Shown here: one piece after another, positions 42,346 to 50,379 of the stretch
Position numbering within the stretch: the first letter of the stretch is position 1
How the letters are laid out: each line of letters begins with the position of its first letter
Source: Amycolatopsis sp. CA-230715
GTDB taxonomy: Bacteria; Actinomycetota; Actinomycetes; Mycobacteriales; Pseudonocardiaceae
Reading direction: 5' to 3'
DNA: 64,000 nt
Assembly (NCBI RefSeq): GCF_018736145.1
Contig: NZ_CP059997.1
Span: 867,501 to 931,500, forward strand
The notes under the pieces: generated by a model
Database searches by the model: none
What the model was told of the DNA's origin: nothing
The model's input: the letters and a program-made list of their open reading frames with translations, nothing else
Program-made: the position numbers and the translations under genes

Positions 42346-43335
42346 TCAGGCCTTCAGCTTCGGCAGGACCTCGCGGCCGAAGGTCTCGATCCATTCCTTC
42401 TGGTTGCGCCCCACGTTGTGCACGTAGATGCGCGTGAACCCGGCGTCGACGAACTTCTGCAGCGCCGCCCGATGCACATCCGGGTCCGAGGAGACGACCA
42501 TGCGGCCCTCGAAGTCCTCCTTGCGCACCAGCTTCGCCATCTGCGCGAAGTCGAACGGCGAGCGCACGTCGGCTTTCGGGAACTTCATGCCGCCGTTGGG
42601 CCACTGGTCGAGCGCGTTCGCCCACGCCTGCTCGTCGGTCTCGGCCCAGGACAGGTGCACCTGGAGCAGCTTCGGCATGCTGTCCGGGTCCTTGCCCGCC
42701 TTCTTAGCGCCCTGCGAGAAGTTGTCGAGGATTCCCGAGAGCTTCTCCAGCGACGCGCCGGGCGTGATCAGCCCGTCGGCCAGTTCACCGGTCTTGCGCG
42801 AGGTGTACGGGCCAGCCGAAGCGATGTAGATCGGCGGCGGCGCGTCCGGCAGCGTCCACAACCGCGTGGTGTGCAGCTTGAAGAACTCGCCGTTGTGCTT
42901 GACGTCCTTGCCGGTGAACAGCTTGTTGATGATCTCGAGCGCCTCGAACATGCGGCGCACGCGCTCGGGCGCCTCCGGCCAGTACCCGCCGATGATGTGC
43001 TCGTTGAGCGCCTCGCCCGAGCCGATGCCCAGCCACGTGCGGCCGGGGTAGGTGGCCTCCAGCGTCGCCGCGGCCTGCGCCACCATCGCCGGGTGCAGCC
43101 GGAACGACGGGCAGGTCACGCCGGGCCCGAGGTCGCCGGTGGTGTTCTCGGCGAGTGAAGCGAGCACGCTCCACACGAACGAGGCCTCGCCCTGTTGCGG
43201 GACCCAGGGCTGGAAGTGGTCCGCGGCCATCTGCCCGGAGAACCCGTGCTGCTCGGCCAGCGCGGCGAGCTCGATGGATTCCCTCGGCGAGAACTGCTCC
43301 AAGGCCGCAGCCAAGCCGATCTGAACGTCGCTCAC
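42346..43335 (-). CDS. F420-dependent LLM-class oxidoreductase (glucose-6-phosphate dehydrogenase-like family)
   Basis: A 329-aa luciferase-like TIM-barrel flavoprotein of the F420-dependent G6PDH-like family (TIGR03557 type). Blocks seen: LAEQHGFSGQMAADHFQPWVP, YPGRTWLGIGSGEALNEHI and IYVHNVGRNQKEWIETF. It should transfer hydride to or from F420; the substrate is unknown. GTG 43335 was chosen as the first in-frame start before the first strand. The upstream ATGCGCTCGTGA forms a three-codon frame ending over this start. Confidence 0.82.
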   Translation of the reverse strand: MSDVQIGLAAALEQFSPRESIELAALAEQHGFSGQMAADHFQPWVPQQGEASFVWSVLASLAENTTGDLGPGVTCPSFRLHPAMVAQAAATLEATYPGRTWLGIGSGEALNEHIIGGYWPEAPERVRRMFEALEIINKLFTGKDVKHNGEFFKLHTTRLWTLPDAPPPIYIASAGPYTSRKTGELADGLITPGASLEKLSGILDNFSQGAKKAGKDPDSMPKLLQVHLSWAETDEQAWANALDQWPNGGMKFPKADVRSPFDFAQMAKLVRKEDFEGRMVVSSDPDVHRAALQKFVDAGFTRIYVHNVGRNQKEWIETFGREVLPKLKA

Positions 43336-43391
43336 GAGCGCATCGCCCCTTCTTGCCTGCTGATCTTCGTCGTCATAGAACCTACTCCCGC

Positions 43392-44222
43392 TCAGCGGTG
43401 GGCGTCGGCCAACGCGGCCAGTTCGTCGAGCGTGGTGAGCGTCTCGGCTTCGGGCGCGGTCGGCAACAGGAACGTCACCCTGTCGACGCCCGCCTCGGCG
43501 TATCCGTCGATCGTGGCCTTGTCCGCCGCCGCGCCGAAGATGGTGACCGGCACGTTCTCCCTGCCCTGCTCGGCGAGCCACGACCGCACGCGCGTGACGT
43601 CCTCCGGCTTCGTGGTCCCGATGGGGAGCCAGGCGTCGGCGTGCTCGGCGAGCCGCTTCAACGCGGCCGGGCTGTCGCCGCCGACGTAGATCGGCGGGTG
43701 CGGGGCCTGCACCGGCTTCGGCCACGAGAACACCGGGTCGAAATCGATCAGTTTTCCGTGGTATTCCGCCTGTTCCCGCGTCCAGAGCAGCTTCAGCGCC
43801 TCGATCTGCTCGTCGATGAGCCTGCCCCGCGTCTTCGGGTCGGTGCCGTGGTTTTCCATCTCCTCGCGGTTCCACCCGACGCCGACGCCGAACGCGACCC
43901 GCCCGCCCGAGATGAGGTCGAGGCTCGCGACCTCCTTGGCGGTGTGGAACAGATCCCGCTGGATGAGCAGCGCGACGCCGGTGCCAAGCAGGAGCTTCTC
44001 GGTCGCGCCCGCGACCGCGGTGAGCGTGACGAACGGGTCGAGCGTGCGGTAGTAGACCCGGGGCAGTTCGCCGCCGCCGGGATAGGGGCTCCTGCGGCTC
44101 GCCGGGATGTGCGAGTGCTCGGCGAGGAAGAGGGAGTCGAAACCCCGCTCTTCCAGCGCCTTGCCCAGCGGCGCGGGCCGGATGCCTTCATCGGTCACGA
44201 AAGTGGAGATGCCGAAGTCCAT
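43392..44222 (-). CDS. LLM-class F420-dependent oxidoreductase, paralogue A
   Basis: A 276-aa luciferase-like protein (TIGR03619-type). Conserved blocks: GISTFVTDEGIRPAPLGKA, AEHSHIPASRRSPYPGGGELP and FGVGVGWNREEMENHGTDP. It is a clear paralogue of the next gene, 61 bases away on the same strand. Similar F420 enzymes occur in mycobacterial sterol gene regions (Rv3520c), but no KstR box precedes these genes, so a sterol role is only suggested. Confidence 0.8.
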   Translation of the reverse strand: MDFGISTFVTDEGIRPAPLGKALEERGFDSLFLAEHSHIPASRRSPYPGGGELPRVYYRTLDPFVTLTAVAGATEKLLLGTGVALLIQRDLFHTAKEVASLDLISGGRVAFGVGVGWNREEMENHGTDPKTRGRLIDEQIEALKLLWTREQAEYHGKLIDFDPVFSWPKPVQAPHPPIYVGGDSPAALKRLAEHADAWLPIGTTKPEDVTRVRSWLAEQGRENVPVTIFGAAADKATIDGYAEAGVDRVTFLLPTAPEAETLTTLDELAALADAHR

Positions 44223-44283
44223 ACGACAGTCGAACACCGCCCGCGCGGCCGCGCATTCCCGAGCCGGGTGAACTTCTGGTGAC

Positions 44284-45120
44284 TCAGTCCCGGTAGCGCT
44301 CCAGGAGATCGGCTTGACCGTCGAGCCAGCGCAGGAGGGCATCCTCCTCTTCCACGGTGACCAGCAGCGCGACCCGGGGGATCCCGGCCTCGGCGTAGGC
44401 GTCCAGCACCGCGAGGTTGCCAGGGTCGAGGTTGGTCGGCAGGACGGTGCCGCCCTCGCCGAGGTGCTCGTCCCGCAACGCGAGCTGCGCCTTGACCCCG
44501 TCCACGTCCGCGGCCCCGTTGGGCATCCAGGCGTCGGCGTGCCCGGCCGCGCGCTTCACCGCGGCGACGCTGTTCCCGCCGACGTGGATCGGCGGATGCG
44601 GGTCCTGCACCGGCTTCGGCCACGCGTAGATCGGATCGAAGTCGATCAGCTCGCCGTGGAACTCCGCCTGCTCCTGGGTCCAGATCGTCTTCAGCACGTC
44701 GAGTTGCTCGTCGAGCAGCTTCCCCCGGGTTTTCGGGTCGGTGCCGTGGTTTTCCATTTCCTCGCGGTTCCAGCCGACGCCCACGCCGAAATCGACCCTG
44801 CCGTCCGAGATCAGGTCGAGCGTCGCGACCTCGTTCGCGGTGTGCAGCACGTCGCGCTGGACGAGGAGGGTGACGCCGGTGCCGAGGCGCAGCGTCGAGG
44901 TCACCGCGGCCACCGCGCCGAGCGTCACGAACGGGTCGGCGGCGTGGTAGTAGGGCTTCGGCAGGTCTCCGCCGAAGGGGTACGCGCTCAACCTGCTCGC
45001 CGGGATGTGCGAGTGCTCGGCGACGAACAGCGCGTCGAACCCGCGCTCCTCCACTGCTTTCCCGAGCGCCGCGGGTCGGATGCCGTAGTCGGTCACGAAG
45101 GTGGACAGCCCGATTCTCAT
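44284..45120 (-). CDS. LLM-class F420-dependent oxidoreductase, paralogue B
   Basis: A 278-aa paralogue of the previous gene. Long identical stretches include AEHSHIPASRLSAYP, FGVGVGWNREEMENHGTDP and IDFDPIYAWPKPVQDPHPPI. The divergence is concentrated in the C-terminal third, where substrate specificity usually lies. The pair looks like an old tandem duplication. Confidence 0.8.
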   Translation of the reverse strand: MRIGLSTFVTDYGIRPAALGKAVEERGFDALFVAEHSHIPASRLSAYPFGGDLPKPYYHAADPFVTLGAVAAVTSTLRLGTGVTLLVQRDVLHTANEVATLDLISDGRVDFGVGVGWNREEMENHGTDPKTRGKLLDEQLDVLKTIWTQEQAEFHGELIDFDPIYAWPKPVQDPHPPIHVGGNSVAAVKRAAGHADAWMPNGAADVDGVKAQLALRDEHLGEGGTVLPTNLDPGNLAVLDAYAEAGIPRVALLVTVEEEDALLRWLDGQADLLERYRD

Positions 45121-45162
45121 ACCCGGCGCAACCCCGAAGCGTGAGCGGGCATTCCCGGTCGG

Positions 45163-45187
45163 TTGACACTCGTCCCGATCGTCGGGA
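45163..45187 (+). promoter_or_regulatory. -35 box and perfect dyad before the methyltransferase
   Basis: TTGACA (45163-45168) is followed by TCCCGATCGTCGGGA (45173-45187), a perfect dyad with 6-bp arms and a 3-bp centre. The dyad would cover the spacer of the promoter, so it is a likely repressor site. The -10 is not clear. Confidence 0.45.
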
Positions 45188-45231
45188 TGCTGGAACTCAT
45201 CAGGCGTTGAAATAGCACGAGGAGGAGAATC

Positions 45232-45957
45232 ATGACCAATTCGGGCTCCACGGGTTCGAACGCCCTCGAGGACTTCGACTTCGAAGAGATGTACCAGGGC
45301 AACACCGACATCGGCGAGAAGATGCCTTGGGACATCGGCGAACCGCAGCCGAAGCTGGTCGCGCTCGAAGCGGCGGGCGGGATCGGCGGGGACGTCCTCG
45401 ACATCGGCTGCGGGCTGGGCGACAACGCGATCTTCCTGGCCTCGCGCGGCTACCGGGTCACCGGCGTCGACGGATCCGAAACCGCGCTCGCCACCGCGCG
45501 GCGGCGCGCCGAGACCGCCGGGCAGGACATCGACTTCACCGTTGGCGACGCGACCAGGCTCGACGGGTTCGAGAACCGGTTCGACACGGTGGTCGACAGC
45601 GCGCTCTTCCACTGCCTCAGCCCGGAAGACCGCCCCGGCTACGCGTCCGCGGTGCACCGCGCCGCGAAACCGGGCGCACGGCTGCAGATGTTCTGCTTCT
45701 CCGACTCGCTGCCCGGCGGCTTCCCCGTCCCGGCGCAGCTCACCGAGAAGGAGCTGCGGGACACCTTCGCCGAGGGCTGGACCATCACCCGGCTCGAACG
45801 GGGCGAGTACACCTCGTCCATGACCCCGGGCACGGCCCAGCAGATGGTGGCCGACATGACGCCGGACGCGGACCTGCCCGCGATCGCCGCGCTGAACACC
45901 GACGAGAACGACCGCGTCCTGCTCCCCGTCTGGCACCTCACCGCCACCAGGAACTGA
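45232..45957 (+). CDS. Class I SAM-dependent methyltransferase
   Basis: A 241-aa cytoplasmic methyltransferase. The N-terminus has the MPWDIGEPQPKLV motif of the thiopurine/tellurite-resistance-like group, followed by SAM motif I VLDIGCGLGDNA (about 53-64), motif II VDGSETAL and motif IV TVVDSALFHCLSPEDR. It probably acts on a small molecule. AGGAGGAGAAT lies before the ATG. It is controlled by a promoter containing a strong dyad. Confidence 0.8.
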   Translation: MTNSGSTGSNALEDFDFEEMYQGNTDIGEKMPWDIGEPQPKLVALEAAGGIGGDVLDIGCGLGDNAIFLASRGYRVTGVDGSETALATARRRAETAGQDIDFTVGDATRLDGFENRFDTVVDSALFHCLSPEDRPGYASAVHRAAKPGARLQMFCFSDSLPGGFPVPAQLTEKELRDTFAEGWTITRLERGEYTSSMTPGTAQQMVADMTPDADLPAIAALNTDENDRVLLPVWHLTATRN

Positions 45958-45980
45958 CCTCTCCACTCGCCGGGGATGCC

Positions 45981-46036
45981 TACACGCCCCGAAGGTGGCC
46001 TTCGGGGCGTGTAGGTCCCCGAAAGCCACTTCGGGG
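45981..46036. repeat. Extended palindrome plus second copy between convergent genes
   Basis: The copy at 45981-46013 is the longest of the family: 15-bp perfect arms (TACACGCCCCGAAGG and its complement) around TGG. A second, shortened copy follows at 46017-46036. They lie between the methyltransferase (plus) and icmF (minus). Confidence 0.85.
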
Positions 46037-46126
46037 CACCACGACACCCGAAGAGGCGTCCAAAGTGGACGCGAGCCGCCGGAGCTGACACGCACGGCAG
46101 CCCCGCCCCGAGCACTCGCCCGCGGC

Positions 46127-49100
46127 TCAGACGTTGCGGCGGTACTGGCCGCCGACTTCGAAGAAGGCGTCGGTGATCTGGCCGAGCGAGCACACGCGCG
46201 CCGCGTCCATCAGCGTGCCGAACAGGTTCTCGCCTCGCGTCGCCGCCTCCCGCAGCGCTGCCAGCGCGCGCTGTGCCTCGTCGCGGTTGCGCCGGTGGAA
46301 GTCTTCGAGCCGATCGAGCTGGGACTTCTTCTCGTCCTCGGTGGCCCGCGCGAGTTCGACCTCGACCTCGTCCTCGCCTTCCCGCGGGTTGCGGAAGGTG
46401 TTGACGCCGATGATCGGCAGCGAGCCGTCGTGCTTGAGCCGTTCGTACAAAATGGACTCGTCCTGGATCTTGCCGCGCTGGTAACCGGTTTCCATCGCGC
46501 CGAGCACGCCGCCGCGCTCGGAGATCCGGTCGAACTCGGTGAGCACGGCCTCTTCGACCAGGTCGGTCAGCTCGTCGATGATGAACGAGCCCTGCAGCGG
46601 GTTCTCGTTCTTCGACAGGCCCCATTCCTTGTTGATGATCATCTGAATGGCCATCGCGCGCCGCACCGAGGACTCCGAAGGCGTGGTGATCGCCTCGTCG
46701 AAAGCGTTGGTGTGCAACGAGTTCGCGTTGTCGTAGAGCGCGCACAGCGCCTGCAGCGTGGTGCGGATGTCGTTGAAGCTCATCTCCTGCGCGTGCAGCG
46801 AACGCCCCGAGGTCTGCACGTGGTACTTCAGCTTCTGCGACCGCTCGTTCGCGCCGTAGCGCTCGCGCATCGCGACCGCCCAGATCCGGCGCGCGACGCG
46901 GCCGAGCACCGAGTACTCGGCGTCCATGCCGTTGGAGAAGAAGAACGACAGGTTCGGCGCGAAGTCGTCGATGTCCATGCCGCGCGCGAGATAGGACTCG
47001 ACGTAGGTGAACCCGTTGGCGAGCGTGAACGCCAGCTGCGAGATCGGGTTCGCCCCCGCCTCGGCGATGTGGTAACCCGAGATCGACACCGAGTAGAAGT
47101 TCCGCACCCCGTTGGCGATGAACCACTCCTGGATGTCGCCCATCATGCGCAGGCTGAACTCGGTGGAGAAGATGCAGGTGTTCTGCCCCTGGTCCTCCTT
47201 GAGGATGTCGGCCTGCACGGTGCCGCGCACGTTCTTCATCGCCCACTCGCGCAACTGGACGTGCTCCTGCTCGTCGGGCTCGCGGCCGTGCTCCGCCTCG
47301 AACGCGGCCACCCGCTGGTCGATCGCGGTGTTGAGGAAGAACGCGAGGATCGTCGGCGCGGGGCCGTTGATCGTCATCGAGACCGAGGTGGTGGGCGAGG
47401 TGAGGTCGAAGCCGTCGTAGAGCGCCTTCATGTCCTCCAACGTCGCGATGGACACGCCCGAGGTGCCGACCTTGCCGTAGATGTCGGGGCGGGTGGCGGG
47501 ATCGTGCCCGTAGAGGGTCACCGAGTCGAACGCGGTGGACAGCCGCTTGGCGTCCGAATCGGACGAGAGGTACTTGAACCGCCGGTTCGTGCGGAACGCG
47601 TCGCCCTCGCCCGCGAACATCCGCGCCGGGTCCTCGCCCTCCCGCTTGAACGGGAAAACCCCTGCGGTGTAAGGGAAGTATCCCGGCAGGTTCTCCCTGC
47701 GCAGGAACGAGAGCAGCTCGCCGGGATCGGTGTAGCGCGGCAGGGAGACGCGCGGGATCTTGCTCCCCGAGAGCGTCTCCCTCCACAGTGGAGTGTGCAG
47801 CTCCTTGTCGCGGATCTTGACGACGAGCTCTTCGGCGCGGTAGGACTCCGCGATTTCCGGCCACTTCGCCAGCAGCGCCGCGGATTCTGCGTCCACATCG
47901 GACTCCGCGGCGGTGACGAGTTCGGCGATCGCGGCGGTGTCGGCCCCGGCGTCGGCCAGCGCGGCCTTCGCTTCGGTCAGGTGCTCCCGCTTGCGCACCG
48001 CGGCGGCCTGCTCCTCGGTGTGCCGGTGGTACCCGCGCACGCCTTCGGCGATCTCGGACAGGTACCGCACCCTGGTCGCCGGGATGACGGTGCTCGCGTC
48101 GGTGGACACCTTGCCCGACACCGCGGGCAGCACGCCCGCCGACACCGACAGCCCGCGCTCGGCGAGCATGTCGCGCAGGTGCTGGTACAGCGCGGTCACG
48201 CCGTCGTCGTTGAACTTCGCCGCGCTCGTGCCGTACACCGGCATGTCCTCCGGCGCGGCCCCGAACGCCTCGCGGTTGCGCACCAGCTGGCGCGCGACGT
48301 CGCGGCGGGCGTCCTCGGCGCCACGGCGCTCGAACTTGTTGATCGCCACCACGTCGGCGAAGTCGAGCATGTCGATCTTCTCCAGCTGCGACGCGGCGCC
48401 GAACTCCGGCGTCATCACGTACAGCGAGTCGTCCACGTAGTCGACGATGCCCGCGTCGCCCTGGCCGATACCCGGCGTTTCGACGATCACGAGATCGTAG
48501 CCCGCTGCCTTGCACGCGAGCACGGATTCGTTGAGCCCCACCGGGATCTCGCCGCTCGTGGTGCGCGTCGCGAGCGAGCGGAAGAACACCGGCGAGCCGT
48601 CGAGGCAGTTCATCCGGATCCGGTCGCCGAGCAGCGCGCCACCGCCCTTGCGGCGGGACGGATCGACCGCGAGCACCGCGATCCGCAGCTTGTCCTCCTG
48701 GTCGAGCCGGAACCGGCGCACCAGCTCGTCGGTGAGCGACGACTTGCCCGACCCGCCGGTACCGGTGATGCCGAGCACCGGTACCGTCCGCGCGCCCGCC
48801 GCCTCCTTGATCGCTGCCAGCGCCTCCCCCGGCAGCGCCTCGCGCTGGAGCTGGGTGATGGTGCGGGCCAGCGCCGGGATGTCCCCGGAAAGCAGGCCCT
48901 CGACGGAACCGGGCCCCTCCGCCGCGAGATCGACGTCGCAGGCCTTGATCATCGAGTTGATCATGCCGGGCAGACCGAGTTCGTACCCGTCCTCCGGCGA
49001 GAAGATGCGCGCGACGCCGCGGGAGTGCAGCAGGTCGATCTCCTCGCGCACGATGACGCCACCGCCGCCGCCGAACACCTTGATGTGCCCGGCACCGCGC

Positions 49101-49363
49101 TCTTCGAGCAGCTCGACGAGGTAGGTGAAGTACTCGACGTGCCCGCCCTGGTAGGCGCTGATCGCGACGCCCTGCACGTCCTCGGAGATCGCGGCCGTGA
49201 CGACCTCGTCGACCGACCGGTTGTGCCCGAGGTGGATCACCTCGGCACCCTGCGACTGCAGGATGCGCCGCATGATGTTGATGGCCGCGTCGTGGCCGTC
49301 GAACAGGGACGAGGCGGTCACGAACCGGACCGGGTTGACCGGGCGGTGCAGTTCGGAGGTCAT
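46127..49363 (-). CDS. icmF: Fused isobutyryl-CoA mutase IcmF
   Basis: A 1078-aa B12-dependent mutase with its chaperone fused in one chain. The B12-binding domain carries FDGHDAAINIM (His24 as cobalt ligand). A MeaB-type GTPase has P-loop GITGTGGSGKS (199-209) and VAVDPSRRKGGGALLGDRIRM. The large mutase TIM barrel follows (GYFPYTAGVFPFKREG, SVSISGYHIAEAGANP). It interconverts isobutyryl-CoA and n-butyryl-CoA and often acts on pivalyl/isovaleryl-CoA. ATG 49363 starts at MTSELHRPVNPVRFVTAS. No B12 riboswitch is seen upstream. Confidence 0.92.
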   Translation of the reverse strand: MTSELHRPVNPVRFVTASSLFDGHDAAINIMRRILQSQGAEVIHLGHNRSVDEVVTAAISEDVQGVAISAYQGGHVEYFTYLVELLEERGAGHIKVFGGGGGVIVREEIDLLHSRGVARIFSPEDGYELGLPGMINSMIKACDVDLAAEGPGSVEGLLSGDIPALARTITQLQREALPGEALAAIKEAAGARTVPVLGITGTGGSGKSSLTDELVRRFRLDQEDKLRIAVLAVDPSRRKGGGALLGDRIRMNCLDGSPVFFRSLATRTTSGEIPVGLNESVLACKAAGYDLVIVETPGIGQGDAGIVDYVDDSLYVMTPEFGAASQLEKIDMLDFADVVAINKFERRGAEDARRDVARQLVRNREAFGAAPEDMPVYGTSAAKFNDDGVTALYQHLRDMLAERGLSVSAGVLPAVSGKVSTDASTVIPATRVRYLSEIAEGVRGYHRHTEEQAAAVRKREHLTEAKAALADAGADTAAIAELVTAAESDVDAESAALLAKWPEIAESYRAEELVVKIRDKELHTPLWRETLSGSKIPRVSLPRYTDPGELLSFLRRENLPGYFPYTAGVFPFKREGEDPARMFAGEGDAFRTNRRFKYLSSDSDAKRLSTAFDSVTLYGHDPATRPDIYGKVGTSGVSIATLEDMKALYDGFDLTSPTTSVSMTINGPAPTILAFFLNTAIDQRVAAFEAEHGREPDEQEHVQLREWAMKNVRGTVQADILKEDQGQNTCIFSTEFSLRMMGDIQEWFIANGVRNFYSVSISGYHIAEAGANPISQLAFTLANGFTYVESYLARGMDIDDFAPNLSFFFSNGMDAEYSVLGRVARRIWAVAMRERYGANERSQKLKYHVQTSGRSLHAQEMSFNDIRTTLQALCALYDNANSLHTNAFDEAITTPSESSVRRAMAIQMIINKEWGLSKNENPLQGSFIIDELTDLVEEAVLTEFDRISERGGVLGAMETGYQRGKIQDESILYERLKHDGSLPIIGVNTFRNPREGEDEVEVELARATEDEKKSQLDRLEDFHRRNRDEAQRALAALREAATRGENLFGTLMDAARVCSLGQITDAFFEVGGQYRRNV

Positions 49364-49423
49364 AGGGCTTAAAATACTCGGACTTCCAACTATTTGAAAC
49401 CCGGACACGGCCGTGACGGACGT

Positions 49424-49459
49424 CTCACCGGCGCCGCGTCATTCCGCGGCGCCGGCGAG
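49424..49459 (-). terminator. Hairpin at the end of the NTF2-like gene
   Basis: The arms 49424-49438 and 49445-49459 pair at 14 of 15 positions around a 6-nt loop. The stem includes the last codons of the minus-strand NTF2-like gene. There is no T-tract. It separates that gene from icmF. Confidence 0.5.
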
Positions 49460-49858
49460 CTGATGGAGGCGGCCCAGCGCGCGAGCGCCGGCGACGGGGT
49501 CGGCGTAATCCCGGCCATGCTGGATCAATCCGTCGCGGATGGTCAAGACCACGACGTAGCCGCTGGACACCAGCCGGCCGGACTCGCGCAGCCTGCGGTG
49601 CAGGGTGAACTCGACCACCGCGATCCCCGGGTCCGTGGTCTGATGAACCGTCACCTGGTCTACCCCCTCGATCCGCCACAGCGCCTCGGAGGACTTGGAC
49701 CGGGCCCGGAACACCTCGCGCCCCCGCGAGGTGCGCGGGACACCGGGCGGCGCGAACGGGATCTCGATGACGGCATCCTCGGCATACAGGTCGGCCAGCT
49801 CGTCATAGGCACCTCGGCCGATCGCATCGAGATAAGCGGACACGATGTCTTGTTCCAT
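49439..49858 (-). CDS. NTF2-like / SnoaL-like protein
   Basis: A 139-aa alpha+beta barrel protein (nuclear transport factor 2 superfamily). The N-terminal helix (EQDIVSAYLDAIGRGAYDELADLYA) is followed by EDAVIEIPFAP. Such proteins are small enzymes or ligand binders, for example ketosteroid-isomerase-like; catalytic residues are not evident. GGGGAGAGGG five bases before the ATG fixes the start. Its leader contains a terminator-like hairpin with a T-tract. Confidence 0.75.
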   Translation of the reverse strand: MEQDIVSAYLDAIGRGAYDELADLYAEDAVIEIPFAPPGVPRTSRGREVFRARSKSSEALWRIEGVDQVTVHQTTDPGIAVVEFTLHRRLRESGRLVSSGYVVVLTIRDGLIQHGRDYADPVAGARALGRLHQLAGAAE

Positions 49859-49870
49859 GGCGACCCTCTC

Positions 49871-49904
49871 CCCAAAAAGTGAAGCGGGGCGAACGCCCCG
49901 CTTC
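49871..49904 (-). terminator. Intrinsic terminator-like hairpin in the NTF2 leader
   Basis: Read on the minus strand, a perfect 10-bp stem (GAAGCGGGGC / GCCCCGCTTC, loop GTTC) is followed by ACTTTTTG, then the Shine-Dalgarno and ATG of the NTF2-like gene. It is the only hairpin noticed in this window that is followed directly by a T-run. It could be an attenuator, or a stop for antisense transcripts. Confidence 0.6.
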
Positions 49905-49980
49905 CACCGACTATACGGAACGCTTACCCCGGTTGTTTATCGGCTCGACACGCTCGACGAAGGGTTGACAAGGGTTCTAT

Positions 49981-50016
49981 ATTCAACCCATTGGTTGATT
50001 AACAGAATGGTTGAAT
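49981..50016. promoter_or_regulatory. ArsR operator with three GGTTGA repeats
   Basis: ATTCAACC (49981-49988) is inverted relative to GGTTGATT (49993-50000) and GGTTGAAT (50009-50016). The first and third form perfect 8-bp arms, and the first two form a tight 16-bp dyad. TATATT (49978-49983) overlaps the left end as a possible -10. The site lies directly before the arsR gene, so autorepression is likely. Confidence 0.6.
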
Positions 50017-50019
50017 ACG

Positions 50020-50379
50020 ATGCCGATCGCAGCGCAGGACCAGCTCAGCACGACGTTCGCCGCGCTGGCCGATCCCACCCGGCGCGCGATCCTGGCGCGG
50101 CTCGCCACCGGAGAAGCGACGGTCAACGAGATCGCCGAGCCCTTCGAGGTGAGCCTTCAAGCGGTGTCGAAGCACCTGAAGGTGCTGGAACGCGCGGGCC
50201 TGATCACCCGCGGCCGGACGGCGCAGTGGCGGCCGTGCCGGTTGACCGCCGAGCCGCTCGAAGACGTCGCGGACTGGGTCGCGCGGTACCGCGCCTTCTG
50301 GGAGGCGGGCTTCGACCGGCTCGACCGACGGCTACAGGAAATCCAAAAAGGACAGACAGGAGAAGACGATGAGCGCTGA
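50020..50379 (+). CDS. ArsR-family transcriptional repressor
   Basis: A 119-aa winged-helix protein. The HTH is ATVNEIAEPFEVSLQAVSKHLKVLERAGLI and the wing TRGRTAQWRPCRLT, the form found with AHSA1-domain partner genes. There are no metal-binding cysteine pairs. ATG 50020 was chosen because the core starts at once; TTG 50011 is possible. No Shine-Dalgarno is present, suggesting a short or absent leader. It overlaps the next gene by 11 bases. Confidence 0.85.
   Translation: MPIAAQDQLSTTFAALADPTRRAILARLATGEATVNEIAEPFEVSLQAVSKHLKVLERAGLITRGRTAQWRPCRLTAEPLEDVADWVARYRAFWEAGFDRLDRRLQEIQKGQTGEDDER

Noticed and set aside
41745..42445. Small proteins with PKVAFGA / PKATFGA repeats
   Set aside because: These peptides are translations of the palindromes in different frames and strands, with no ribosome-binding sites or conserved length.
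45995..49372. 1125-codon plus-strand frame
   Set aside because: It is antisense to icmF, whose full-length homology and catalytic motifs are unambiguous.
49364..49438. Cobalamin riboswitch before icmF
   Set aside because: Only 75 bases separate icmF from the next gene and no B12-box-like sequence is seen.
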